A stretch of DNA of 64,000 nucleotides from Sphingobium sp. EM0848 (lineage in GTDB: Bacteria; Pseudomonadota; Alphaproteobacteria; Sphingomonadales; Sphingomonadaceae): assembly GCF_013375555.1 (NCBI RefSeq), contig NZ_JABXWB010000002.1:1-64000 (forward strand). Reading direction: 5' to 3'. The notes below the pieces were generated by a model that saw only the letters and a list, made by a program, of their open reading frames with translations, was not told where the DNA came from and did not search any database. The first letter of the stretch is position 1, and each line of letters begins with the position of its first letter. Of this stretch, positions 51,736 through 60,168 are shown in pieces. Made by a program: the position numbers and the translations under genes.

Positions 51736-52752
51736 ATGATGAGCAAGAAAAACGCCAACTTTGCGGCTGATCTGGTCGCCGGAATCGACCCGGGGGCTCA
51801 AGCTCCAGCGGCCCGACGCTCCGGCATCGGTGCGAGCGTCCTGGCGGGCCGGGAAAGCCGGCTTGCCGAATTGGCGACGGGCAGTGTCGTCTCACGCACC
51901 CATGAACTCGTTGATCCGGCACGCTGCCGGATGTGGGTCGGCCATAACCGCGAATATGCGCTGCTTAACGAGGAGCGGTGCGCCGATCTCATCGAGAGCA
52001 TCAAGGCGCAGGGCAAACAGGAAATGCCCGCCATCGTCCGGCGGGTGAAGGACGATCCTGCCTTCGATTTCGAGGTGATTTGCGGCGCGCGCAGGCATTG
52101 GACGATCAGCTGGCTGCGCGCCCATAACTATCCGGATTTCCGCTTCCTCGTCGATATCCGTAGTTTGACGGACGAGGAGGCGTTCCGGCTTGCGGACCTC
52201 GAGAACCGGGCGCGCGATGATCTTACCGACCTGGAGCGGGCGCGCGACTATTTGCGCGCCCTCGACGCCTATTATGAGGGGCGCCAGAAGGTCATGGCCG
52301 AGCGAATCAATGTGACGGAAAGCTGGCTTAGCCGCTATCTCGACCTTGCTCGGCTGCCGGCAGAACTGATGGCGGCCTTCGCCGTCCCGCAGGATCTGAG
52401 GATCAAGCATGTCACGGCGATCAAACCGCTTCTGAAACCAGAGGATCGGCGTCAGCGTGTATTTACTGAGGCGACGCGGCTCGCGGAGGCGCAGGCCAAT
52501 CGCGGGGTGCCGATGCCGGTTCCGGACGTCATCCGGGCGCTCGCTTTGGCCGCCGATCCCCCCAAGAGGTCAGGTTCCCCCAAGAAGTCAGGAAAGCCCG
52601 AAACGATCATGTCCGAAGGGGGAAAACCACTGCTGAAAGTTGAGGCGGTGGATCGCAAGGGTCTCAAACTGACGTTGCTCCCGCATGCTGGCGGCACGCG
52701 AGTTGAAGCTGAGGCCGCGTTGAAAGTGCTCCTGGATCGGCATTGGGCCTGA
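51736..52752 (+). CDS. parB: Partition protein ParB
   Basis: A 338-residue protein. The ParB/Srx box includes FEVICGARRHWTISWLRAHNY and RLADLENRARDDLTDLERARDY; the HTH is VTESWLSRYLDLARLPAELM. It binds the two parS-like palindromes and, with ParA, partitions the plasmid. Unusually, the segment PPKRSGSPKKSGKPE (about residues 275-289), between the HTH and the C-terminal dimer domain, is encoded by two reverse iteron copies (52559-52592). Confidence 0.92.
   Translation: MMSKKNANFAADLVAGIDPGAQAPAARRSGIGASVLAGRESRLAELATGSVVSRTHELVDPARCRMWVGHNREYALLNEERCADLIESIKAQGKQEMPAIVRRVKDDPAFDFEVICGARRHWTISWLRAHNYPDFRFLVDIRSLTDEEAFRLADLENRARDDLTDLERARDYLRALDAYYEGRQKVMAERINVTESWLSRYLDLARLPAELMAAFAVPQDLRIKHVTAIKPLLKPEDRRQRVFTEATRLAEAQANRGVPMPVPDVIRALALAADPPKRSGSPKKSGKPETIMSEGGKPLLKVEAVDRKGLKLTLLPHAGGTRVEAEAALKVLLDRHWA
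52559..52592 (-). repeat. Two reverse iterons inside the parB coding sequence
   Basis: CCCCCAAGAGGTCAGG (52559-52574) and CCCCCAAGAAGTCAGG (52577-52592), 18 bp apart, match the reverse complement of the origin iterons. They encode the Pro/Lys/Ser linker of ParB. Confidence 0.7.
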
Positions 52753-52871
52753 TTTTCTTCGGCGTGCTGAAACTGTGAGCTCGGCCGCGGAAGCGTGGTG
52801 ATCTGCACAGGCCGATTGATTCATTGAAACGATATGGATTTGGGTGCATATAAGAGGCAAGGAGTGCACTC

Positions 52872-53222
52872 ATGCTTGCCGCATTTTTGGACGATATTCG
52901 TGAGGGGGACATGATCGCGCCGCGCCGCATGGCGGAACGCCTGCGCCTACCGATGACGCGTCTATCGCGACTTGCGCACCTCAATCGCAACACCATGACC
53001 ACACATCCCGGCAGCCCGGCTGTGCAGGCCAAGCTGGGGGAAATTGCCCGGATCATCGCGCGCGCCGCCGATCTGGCCGGGGATGAAGGCAAGGCGATAA
53101 TCTGGTTCAAGCATCAGCCGCTTCCTGGATTTGGCAAGACGGCCGAGGAATTGGTCGAGGATGGGCATGCCGACATCGTGATCGAGGATCTCGATCGCAT
53201 GGCTGCTGGTGTCTATTCCTGA
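52872..53222 (+). CDS. Xre/MbcA/ParS-type antitoxin of RES system 2
   Basis: A 116-residue protein (AAGGAG before the ATG). The HTH part is IAPRRMAERLRLPMTRLSRLAHLNRN; the C-terminal toxin-binding part is ARIIARAADLAGDEGKAIIWFKHQPLPGFGKTAEELVEDG, with the conserved PLPGFGKTA motif of RES antitoxins. It neutralises the RES toxin 66 bases downstream. It sits just behind parB, where it stabilises plasmid inheritance. Confidence 0.87.
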   Translation: MLAAFLDDIREGDMIAPRRMAERLRLPMTRLSRLAHLNRNTMTTHPGSPAVQAKLGEIARIIARAADLAGDEGKAIIWFKHQPLPGFGKTAEELVEDGHADIVIEDLDRMAAGVYS

Positions 53223-53288
53223 CATGGCTCAGCCTGGTTCACAGAATTGACCGTGCCCATGTCTCTTTCCCGCCGGTAGAGCGGTGCC

Positions 53289-53807
53289 ATGACCTATGTG
53301 CTTGCGCCAATGTCACTTCCGCTCTGGCGGATGATCGGGATCCGCCATCAGTTTAGTCCGACGTCGGGGGAGGGCGCGCGACTATATGGCGGTCGCTGGA
53401 ATCGAAAGGGCGTTCCGGCGCTCTACCTGGCTGCAGATGCGGTCACCGCGGTGGCGGAATATTATCAGGGACTGCCGAAACCCGGAACGCTTGTTCCTTA
53501 TTATCTCGACGCCGCAGCTATCGCGGATCTCACTAACAGTACGGCGGAGCCTTGCGACACGCGGGTCGGGGAGGCCCTGGAAACAAACTGGAAAGCCATG
53601 GCGTTTTTTGATCGCCAGACACCGCCGAGCTGGGTGCTGACGGACGAACTGATTGCGGCGGGTGCGCAAGGTGCGTTGGTGCCCTCGGTCCAGAATCTGG
53701 GCGGGCGGAACCTGGTGCTGTGGCACTGGCATGAGAAGGATATGCAAGGGGAGGGTGCCGCGCTGACGGTCCTTGATCCTGACGATGCCTTGAGGCCTCC
53801 CCGTTAG
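53289..53807 (+). CDS. RES-domain toxin, system 2
   Basis: A 172-residue protein with the classic RES pattern: ARLYGGRWNRKGVPALYLAA, then VTAVAEYYQGLPKPG and the C-terminal SVQNLGGRNLVLWHWHE. RES toxins remove cellular NAD+. Together with the gene before it, it forms a plasmid addiction module. It belongs to a different subgroup from the longer RES protein at 14713-15411. Confidence 0.88.
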   Translation: MTYVLAPMSLPLWRMIGIRHQFSPTSGEGARLYGGRWNRKGVPALYLAADAVTAVAEYYQGLPKPGTLVPYYLDAAAIADLTNSTAEPCDTRVGEALETNWKAMAFFDRQTPPSWVLTDELIAAGAQGALVPSVQNLGGRNLVLWHWHEKDMQGEGAALTVLDPDDALRPPR

Positions 53808-53809
53808 GA

Positions 53810-55003
53810 TTAGCCCGAACGATGCTCCAGCAGCCGGTCGATATCGGCCATCGCCGCATCAAATTCGGCCAGCGCCTGGTCGGGGCGGGCGGAAGCCTGG
53901 CCTAGGCCTGCTGACCCCGAAATTGCCCGTGGTTCTTCGGCGACCAGCAGCACCTTGCCCTTGATGCTCTCGCGCCGGGCGAGGCCCGCTGCGGTCAGGG
54001 CGTCGCCGATCGCATAGGTGCCGCGCCGACTGACCCCGAACGCCGAGCTTATCTGATCGAGTCCGAGCGGCGCGAACGCAGTGAGGAATTTCCACACCTG
54101 CGGTGCTCGGGCGCTCGAGCGCAGGTGCCCCAGCTGCCCGCCCACAATCGCCGCGCGCCTCCGCGCCTGGTCGACCAGCGCACAAATCCGCGTAATGCTA
54201 AGATGTAGGCTGCGGACGGCCAGCAGTGCGCGTTCGCCGGGCCACAGCTGCGGCTGAAGCGCCTCAGCCGTCACGGCGCCGGGGCAGGGGAGGGCGTGGA
54301 CCCACGTCCCGCTCGCGCTCAACACGCGCCCCAGCGCCGCATCGACGGCCCAGAGCGGGGTACGTGGGGCTGCCTGCTCGACCGCGACCTCGCGCCCGCC
54401 GAGCGAAAAGCGCCGCACCGCGCGCTCCACCGGCGCGAACAGGGGATCGGCACGCAGCAGGGCGTTGAGACGGGCCAGACCAGCGAAGGGCAGGGCGGAA
54501 TCGTCGTTCATGCTGGCCTGTTTGGTCAGGTCGGCGGCCTTTGCCAGCGCCTCGTCCCCCAGCGCGTCTTCGGCATGGGCTGGACGGTCGGCCCCGAAGC
54601 GAGCGGCCAGAGCGATGGTCTGCGCGGCGTCGGCGAGCGGTTCCCACGGATGATGGCTGAGTTCGCCCAGCAGGGCGCGGACCACGGCATAGGCGGAGCA
54701 GCAAGTGAGGGGCGTCTCTTGGGGGCCGCGGTCGAGCCCGGCGAACCATGCGTGGAAACGCAAGGTCGCGTCGGTGAACCCCGCTTGTGCCAGGGCCGCG
54801 AGCAGCACCTCGCGCAGCAGTCCTACGCAGAACAGCCGTTTTTCGATATCGGTGAGGCCGGCGAGGAGCCCGTCGAGCCGGCCGAGCGCCAGCGCGCATG
54901 CGGCCTGTGCCACGGCAAGCTCCTCGGGCGAAACATCCGCATCGGCGGCGAGGGGATGAATGCACTCCATGTCGAGTGTGTAGTGAATGCTAGAACACTG
55001 CAC
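53810..55003 (-). CDS. Conserved hypothetical plasmid protein with C-terminal winged helix
   Basis: 397 residues from GTG 55003, or about 386 from ATG 54970; neither has a clear ribosome site. It is mostly helical and Ala/Leu-rich. Near the C-terminus, VWKFLTAFAPLGLDQISSAFGVSRRGTYAIGDALTAAGLARRE (about 320-362) is a winged HTH. The organisation resembles the RHE_PE00001/DUF1612 plasmid proteins of rhizobia, but the match is by memory only. It is divergent from the integrase across a palindromic operator. Confidence 0.65.
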   Translation of the reverse strand: MQCSSIHYTLDMECIHPLAADADVSPEELAVAQAACALALGRLDGLLAGLTDIEKRLFCVGLLREVLLAALAQAGFTDATLRFHAWFAGLDRGPQETPLTCCSAYAVVRALLGELSHHPWEPLADAAQTIALAARFGADRPAHAEDALGDEALAKAADLTKQASMNDDSALPFAGLARLNALLRADPLFAPVERAVRRFSLGGREVAVEQAAPRTPLWAVDAALGRVLSASGTWVHALPCPGAVTAEALQPQLWPGERALLAVRSLHLSITRICALVDQARRRAAIVGGQLGHLRSSARAPQVWKFLTAFAPLGLDQISSAFGVSRRGTYAIGDALTAAGLARRESIKGKVLLVAEEPRAISGSAGLGQASARPDQALAEFDAAMADIDRLLEHRSG

Positions 55004-55031
55004 AACTGCTCGGATGGTTGGTAACGGAACA

Positions 55032-55053
55032 TGTGATAATTGCAGTTATCACA
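55032..55053. promoter_or_regulatory. Palindromic operator between divergent genes
   Basis: TGTGATAA and TTATCACA form an 8-bp inverted repeat with a 6-base spacer, in the 94-base gap between the winged-helix protein gene and the integrase. It is a probable site for the neighbouring regulator, controlling both genes. Confidence 0.6.
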
Positions 55054-55097
55054 GAAGCAGATTTGACGATTGTCTATAGGTGCGCTACAGGCGGGCC

Positions 55098-56351
55098 ATG
55101 GACGCGAGCGGGGTAGGCGGGCGCGAAAGCCACAAAAACGGCGGTATGGCCGGACCCGGCAGTGCGATCGTCGCACTGCCGGCTGCAACTATGCCGGAGA
55201 TCGCCTGGACCGTGACCCAGATGCGGGCAGGGAAACGCATCACCGTCAACGAGGAGCTCATCGCGGCCTTCCAGGCCGCCAGCTCGCCGCACTCAATCCG
55301 CGCGCTGAAGTCGGACCTCGAGGCGTTCGATCTCTGGTGCCGGCGTACCAACCGGATCGCGCTCCCCGCAACCCCCGAGGTCGTCGCCGACTATCTCGAC
55401 GCGCGGGCGGGGCAGGGAGCGAAGCCCGCCTCGCTCGGCCGCTACAGGGCATCGATCGCCAAAATCCACCAGTTGCTCGACCTCAAGGACCCGACCCAGG
55501 CCGAGCTGGTCAAGCTGCGGTTACGTGCAGTCCGCCGCGAGAAGGGGACGGCGCAGGCCCAGGCGCGGCCGCTGCGCTTCAAGGGGCCGGTGCGCGATGT
55601 CGCAGTCGACGCGCCGCGCGGGCTCAATGTGCGCGCATTGCTCGAGGCCTGCGCTGACGATCTGCCGGGGCTGCGCGATCGCGCTCTGCTCTCGGTCGCC
55701 TACGATACCGGACTCCGGGCGTCCGAGCTGGTGGCCATCGCGGTCGAGCATATCCTTGATGCCATCGATCCCGAGGCGCGGCTGCTCGCGATCCCACGAA
55801 GTAAGGGCGATCAGGACGGGGAGGGGGCAACCGCGTTTTTGTCACCTCGCTCGGTGCGCGCCATTGCTGCTTGGCAGAAGGCTGCGGGGATCGTGGTAGG
55901 TCCGCTGTTCCGGAGGGTGCAGGTGCGGCGCTACAAGGCTCGCGCCGCTGTGAAACCGCGCCGGATCGAGACGATTTCGGGGCGCGAGGCCTGGGATCTT
56001 CGCAAGCTCATGGGCCGACCCGCGGTTCCCGCGCGGGTAGAATACGATGTGGGCGAGGGGGCACTCCATCCCGGCTCGATCGGTCCGATCTGGCGGACAA
56101 TCATCCAGCGGGCGTTCGATCGCGGGGCGCTCGGCGACTTGACCGCCGATGATCTGGTGCGGCTGCTCAAGGGAATCAGCGCGCATTCGACGCGGGTGGG
56201 ATTGAACCAGGACCTGTTTGTAAGCGGCGAGGACCTTGCCGGCATCATGGATGCGTTGCGCTGGAAAAGTCCGCGCATGCCGCTTGCATACAATCGCAAT
56301 CTCGCCGCGGAGGCTGGGGCGGTCGGTCGCCTTACCAAGCGGCTCGAATGA
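55098..56351 (+). CDS. Tyrosine recombinase/integrase
   Basis: A protein of about 417 residues (ATG 55098; a GTG at 55080 is possible). It has the SAM-like N-terminal core-binding domain (SPHSIRALKSDLEAFDLWCR) and a catalytic domain with Arg (YDTGLRASELVAIAV), His-x-x-Arg (SAHSTRVGLNQDL) and Tyr (PRMPLAYNRNLAAEAG). It may resolve plasmid multimers or mobilise cargo. The next genes on the other strand are the graspetide cluster. Confidence 0.87.
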   Translation: MDASGVGGRESHKNGGMAGPGSAIVALPAATMPEIAWTVTQMRAGKRITVNEELIAAFQAASSPHSIRALKSDLEAFDLWCRRTNRIALPATPEVVADYLDARAGQGAKPASLGRYRASIAKIHQLLDLKDPTQAELVKLRLRAVRREKGTAQAQARPLRFKGPVRDVAVDAPRGLNVRALLEACADDLPGLRDRALLSVAYDTGLRASELVAIAVEHILDAIDPEARLLAIPRSKGDQDGEGATAFLSPRSVRAIAAWQKAAGIVVGPLFRRVQVRRYKARAAVKPRRIETISGREAWDLRKLMGRPAVPARVEYDVGEGALHPGSIGPIWRTIIQRAFDRGALGDLTADDLVRLLKGISAHSTRVGLNQDLFVSGEDLAGIMDALRWKSPRMPLAYNRNLAAEAGAVGRLTKRLE

Positions 56352-56455
56352 CTGTCACATGGATCGTGCGAAATTGCTGCACGAAAAGGCACCTGCGGCA
56401 ACGTTGACCCAAGATGGCGAGCGTTACGTCAGCTGCAGGAAGCCATCGACCAGGC

Positions 56456-57298
56456 CTAGTGTGGCCTCACGCATTCCTTGGCGTGCTCGGGGCAATCGAG
56501 CTGGCGCGCGGGCCCTGGGCTAAGCTTGGTCACTACCGGCTGCTGACTAATGGGCGGTGCGACATGGGACGGCTTGACCGGTGATGGGTTGCCACCGGAA
56601 TCCGGTAGATTTTTACGCGGCGGAAACGCTGGCCGATCGCGCTCTACGACGACCGCCTTCGCCGGCGGCGGCTCTTGCGTCGCATTACGGAAGCCCATCG
56701 CGTAAAATAGCGGATCAAGGAGTAAAAGCAGGACGAATGTACCGAACGCCCGCAGCAGGTGCTCGTGCGTCACACGGATGCGGGTAATCTTCGCATTGAC
56801 TGCGTCTCTCGACCGCCTGGTTGCCAGGAGCGTGCCGCGCGTAAGTTTGCGCAGCGGCTTCTGCGTCTGCCACGCCGCCGCAATTTCCGCCTCCCCCACG
56901 CGTTGAAAGCCAGCCACTTGAAGCGTCTTGAAGGCGTGATAACCGGCCGCCGCAATGTAGATCGTCGCCACCGCCAGCACGAACAGCCGCGCGGCATCGG
57001 GCGCCGGCCCGGCTTTCTTCTCCCAGTTGGCTGCCTGGAGCGTGATGATGACGGGGACGAGTGCGGCCAGGACGGCAAGGTAGGTCGTGGCCTTGCTTTC
57101 AGCGGTCCGAACACGCTCAATCTCGGTGGCCGAGACCTTCTGGGCCTCGTCTAGCGCCCGTTCGTCGTTCAAGGTGTAGTCGGCAGCCTCAATGGCGGCG
57201 ATGTCTCTCTGAAGGCGCTGGTCCTCGACCGCCTGCTCAGCGGGCGTGAGCTTTTCGATGTATGGGAAGATTAGGTCGAGGGCGCGCCAGCCATTCAT
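56456..57298 (-). CDS. Membrane protein of the graspetide cluster
   Basis: A 280-residue protein; its ATG (57298) overlaps the stop of the ATP-grasp gene (ATGA). An N-terminal helical part precedes a hydrophobic segment (TYLAVLAALVPVIITLQAANW), a second (LFVLAVATIYIAAAGYHAF) and a third (LRAFGTFVLLLLLDPLFYAM), followed by a Pro-rich tail with three cysteines near the end. It lacks transporter motifs. The overlap suggests a role with the peptide, such as export, immunity or target; this is inference. Confidence 0.7.
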   Translation of the reverse strand: MNGWRALDLIFPYIEKLTPAEQAVEDQRLQRDIAAIEAADYTLNDERALDEAQKVSATEIERVRTAESKATTYLAVLAALVPVIITLQAANWEKKAGPAPDAARLFVLAVATIYIAAAGYHAFKTLQVAGFQRVGEAEIAAAWQTQKPLRKLTRGTLLATRRSRDAVNAKITRIRVTHEHLLRAFGTFVLLLLLDPLFYAMGFRNATQEPPPAKAVVVERDRPAFPPRKNLPDSGGNPSPVKPSHVAPPISQQPVVTKLSPGPARQLDCPEHAKECVRPH

Positions 57299-58260
57299 TC
57301 GCCGCGGTCGCCAGCGAGAGCATCGACGATGGCGGCGGTTACCGGCGCTCCCGTCCGCTGCTCGATCCAGGCCCACTGCCCATTCGGATTGGCCTCAAGG
57401 AACCAGAAGCGGCCGTCTTCGTCCTCCACAAGATCGATCGCAGCAAATCGCAGGCCGAGGTCCCGGGTCACCGCGATGCAGGCCAAGGCCAGATCCACAG
57501 GCAGCTCCATCGCCTCGTGCGCGAGATCGAGACGAACGCCCTTGCGCCAGTCGACCTGGGTCTCGTCGTGCGCCTGCGACAGGATCCTCGTCGCGAAGAT
57601 CGCGCCGTCGATCACGACCACCCGGACGTCTGACCTTTTGAGGATCTCCCGCTGCAGTATCAGCGGCGCTTGTCGAACGGCCTCCGTGTCGCCAGCCTCA
57701 AGCTCGGCAACCCGACTGGTGAAGATGACGCTGCCGACCTCGCCGTCGTCGATCAGGGCGTGGCGCAACGGCTTCGCCACCATGGAACCTTCGGCGAGGA
57801 AGGCCTGCGCCGCGTCGAAGGAGTTGGTAACGAGCGTATCGGGGATCGCCAGCCCCATGCGGCGCGCGGCGGCGAGCTGCCGCGGCTTGTCCTCCGCCCG
57901 CAGGATCGAAAATGGTGAGTTCAGCCAGCGGCCTTCGAGCACGTTCCAGAGGCTGCGCAGGATCGCCGACCATTCAGCGGTCACATAGGCGGCGGTCGCC
58001 TCCGCGCCTTCCGCCTCGAAGCTACCAGGCCGACGGTAATAGGCGCCGGTGACGTCCGAAAGGGAAAAGCTGCCGCACGGTCCGGTGAGCGTCAGTTCCG
58101 CAGGATCGCCATTTGCCATCACAAGTTCGTGTTGCGGTAGGTCCTCGGTGTTGAGGCGGATGAATGGCAGCCCGCGCCTGCGCATCTCGAGAACGACGAA
58201 GTCCGTCGTGACGTCGCGCTTGTTGGTGACGAGAAGGATCAAGCCGGGTCGTCCGCTCAC
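57295..58260 (-). CDS. MvdD-type ATP-grasp ligase (graspetide maturase)
   Basis: A 321-residue enzyme, GTG start overlapping the precursor stop (GTGA). It has the N-terminal part of ATP-grasp RiPP ligases (ILLVTNKRDVTTDFVVLEMRRRG, VTGAYYRRP), then the ATP-grasp fold: SILRAEDKPRQLAAARRMGLAIPDT, MVAKPLRHALI, ILQREILKRSDVRVVVIDG, and FAAIDLVEDEDGRFWFLEANPNGQW with the metal-binding Asp, Glu and Asn. It would link Thr/Ser or Lys side chains to Glu/Asp side chains in the precursor encoded just before it. Confidence 0.85.
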   Translation of the reverse strand: MSGRPGLILLVTNKRDVTTDFVVLEMRRRGLPFIRLNTEDLPQHELVMANGDPAELTLTGPCGSFSLSDVTGAYYRRPGSFEAEGAEATAAYVTAEWSAILRSLWNVLEGRWLNSPFSILRAEDKPRQLAAARRMGLAIPDTLVTNSFDAAQAFLAEGSMVAKPLRHALIDDGEVGSVIFTSRVAELEAGDTEAVRQAPLILQREILKRSDVRVVVIDGAIFATRILSQAHDETQVDWRKGVRLDLAHEAMELPVDLALACIAVTRDLGLRFAAIDLVEDEDGRFWFLEANPNGQWAWIEQRTGAPVTAAIVDALAGDRGE

Positions 58261-58631
58261 CAGTACGGCGTCACCGCCTCGTCGTCCCGTTCCTGCTGAA
58301 CGTCAGTCTTGGTCGTCAGCTCTGGAAGGCAAAGCGAGGCGTCCTCGTCATCCGCTTCCTGCCTGACTTTGGTAAACGTGCCTGTCTCCATCGACCCGAA
58401 CCGCGTGGGATCGTCGTCATCAACCTCAACATGCGTCATGGTCTTGCTCTGCGTAGCGACCAGTGATCCACCCGCGACCTCAATGATCGGAACTTCGCCA
58501 TCCTCGCTGTCGATGACCCAGACGCCGAGCTCGGGAGAATAGCGGCCAGGCATCTCTGAGTCGGCTGACCGAGGTGTCGCGAAGCGGAGCAGGAATGGAT
58601 CAGTTTTGATGACAGGGGAGAAAAAGGTCAT
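58257..58631 (-). CDS. Graspetide precursor with three core repeats
   Basis: A 124-residue peptide from the ATG at 58631 (a GTG at 58646 would add 5). The leader holds PFLLRFATPRS and PGRYSPELGVWVIDSEDGEVP, the type of recognition segment read by MvdD-like ligases. The C-terminal half has three copies of TxTxVxx(E/D)xDD: TMTHVEVDDDD (64-74), TFTKVRQEADD (85-95) and TKTDVQQERDD (107-117). Thr hydroxyls joined to Glu/Asp carboxyls would give ester-linked macrocycles. The operon is tightly overlapped with the ligase. Length and repeats fit multi-core graspetides. Confidence 0.8.
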   Translation of the reverse strand: MTFFSPVIKTDPFLLRFATPRSADSEMPGRYSPELGVWVIDSEDGEVPIIEVAGGSLVATQSKTMTHVEVDDDDPTRFGSMETGTFTKVRQEADDEDASLCLPELTTKTDVQQERDDEAVTPYW

Positions 58632-58850
58632 TGGCAACAGTCCCACATCGAGGATCGCGTCAGGAACATATAGAGAAAACGAGACGGGAAGGTAAGGGCC
58701 TCAACGATCATTTCGGCATTGGAACTTCCGCAATAGCAACCGCACTCGGCAAGCGGGCATAGGAATCGCTCGCCCCCCGGAGCGAAACTCGTGGTGAAGC
58801 GCGCCAATGTTTCTATTTCGTTCCCATATGGGCGTGCTAGAAACGCCCGT

Positions 58851-59693
58851 ATGAAGCTTACTGAACTCCGCCATCGCGTCGAGCGTTACATCAGCGGCGA
58901 TTGTCGCGTGGCAGATCTCGACCGGATTTTCCTCGGGTTGCGCGATCGCTGTTATGGCCTCGCCTCCATCCGAGAGATTGGTGACTTCGTTGCGCATCGC
59001 GATCAGCGTGAAAAGGGACCTGTCACCGACAAGGTCAAGGACATCCAGCTGAGTTTGGAGTCGTGGCTTGCCCAAGGCGAAGGAAAGATTCCCGATCTCG
59101 CCGCGGCGAAGCGGATCAGCGTCGCTAACCTGCGCACTGCCACTGACGCGCAACTTGACGCGCGGCTGGGTTTGAGGCGTGACGTGGTGAAGGCCGTGCT
59201 CGCCCAGGCCATCAAGAAGATGGAGAGCGACCGCTACGACAAGATGACCTTGCGGGAACAAGCGGTCTTCAACTACTTAGCGGCCGCCTTCATCTGGAAC
59301 CCGGCATTCACGGACGAGCAGGTCGCTCAGGATCTCGCAACCGTTCTCGTCAAGGCCGGCGCGCTTCTCAAGGACGAACGCGCCGCCTTTGATGGCAACA
59401 ATGCTTTCCTAGCCCTCTACGTCACGGCGTTGATGCATGACTCTGCGGTCGTGATGGACGATGGATCTCGGTTCGAACTGGTTGCTGGCTTCGCCAACAA
59501 GGAGAGCCGGATCGAGGTAAAGGCTCGCATCGAACTTGCGGGCTGGGGCAAACCGGTCACCGCGCCAATCTGCGTGTTCTGGACCAGGCTGATCGGCACC
59601 GATCACTGTTCGGAAGATCTGGCTGCGGTGCCTGGCGCTTGGAACGGCGCGATCGAGATCGACGCTTCAGGTCGCCTCGCCAGCTTCGCCTGA
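58851..59693 (+). CDS. Hypothetical protein upstream of the CBASS operon
   Basis: A 280-residue protein from the ATG at 58851. Its N-terminal helical region (LRHRVERYISGDCRVADLDRIFLGLRD, IREIGDFVAHRDQREKGPV) contains an IGDFVAHRD segment; a more beta-rich C-terminal domain (SRFELVAGFANKESRIEVKARI) follows. I do not recognise the family. It is on the same strand as the CBASS genes, 172 bases upstream, so it may be a separate unit or a regulator of it. Confidence 0.6.
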   Translation: MKLTELRHRVERYISGDCRVADLDRIFLGLRDRCYGLASIREIGDFVAHRDQREKGPVTDKVKDIQLSLESWLAQGEGKIPDLAAAKRISVANLRTATDAQLDARLGLRRDVVKAVLAQAIKKMESDRYDKMTLREQAVFNYLAAAFIWNPAFTDEQVAQDLATVLVKAGALLKDERAAFDGNNAFLALYVTALMHDSAVVMDDGSRFELVAGFANKESRIEVKARIELAGWGKPVTAPICVFWTRLIGTDHCSEDLAAVPGAWNGAIEIDASGRLASFA

Positions 59694-59865
59694 GCGCAAC
59701 GCCGGTCTTGAATTCAAGCCGGTTCCAATTCGTCAGCATGGACAGACGGATAAGCAGATTCGTGGCCCGGCGAAGGGCGATTTCTTTTTTGCAAGGATGG
59801 GTGTCCGTTTTTGTCACCCTCATCGCCGATTGTAGTGTTGTGACAACCGAATCGGAGACGACAGG

Positions 59866-60159
59866 ATGAAATGCGTAAGCAGGGCCTCGATCGGCCGCCA
59901 TATCATCGACATCGATGGCTGCCTGCGGGCGACCAATCATTCGTCTGTGTCTGCTGAGGATATTCTCGCACTCGGTGGGTCGGCTACGCGAAACTTAGAG
60001 GTTTGGCTGGAAATCTATGGGGAGAGCTGGCTGCTCGGCCCTTTGGATCGCGTCGAGCTTGATGCGAATACGGTCGCTTTTTTTCGGACGCGCGCCCGCG
60101 CACCGGCAGATTTCGCCTTCAATCGTGCGGAGCGCGCGACCATCGCTCTTGCGGCCTGA
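59866..60159 (+). CDS. Small protein in the CBASS operon
   Basis: A 97-residue protein (GGAG upstream), ending 9 bases before the CD-NTase gene, so almost certainly co-transcribed. Sequence features: a short beta-rich start (IGRHIIDIDGCLRA), an acidic middle (RVELDANTVAFFRTRARAP) and FNRAERATIALAA at the end. It is not one of the usual CBASS ancillary genes (Cap2/Cap3, HORMA/TRIP13, QueC-like). It could be a sensor, regulator or inhibitor of the cyclase. Confidence 0.6.
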   Translation: MKCVSRASIGRHIIDIDGCLRATNHSSVSAEDILALGGSATRNLEVWLEIYGESWLLGPLDRVELDANTVAFFRTRARAPADFAFNRAERATIALAA

Positions 60160-60168
60160 GGCGATATC

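Noticed and set aside
54226..55024. Plus-strand open frames opposite 53810-55003
   Set aside because: These are high-GC shadows; the minus-strand frame has a winged HTH and a sensible composition.
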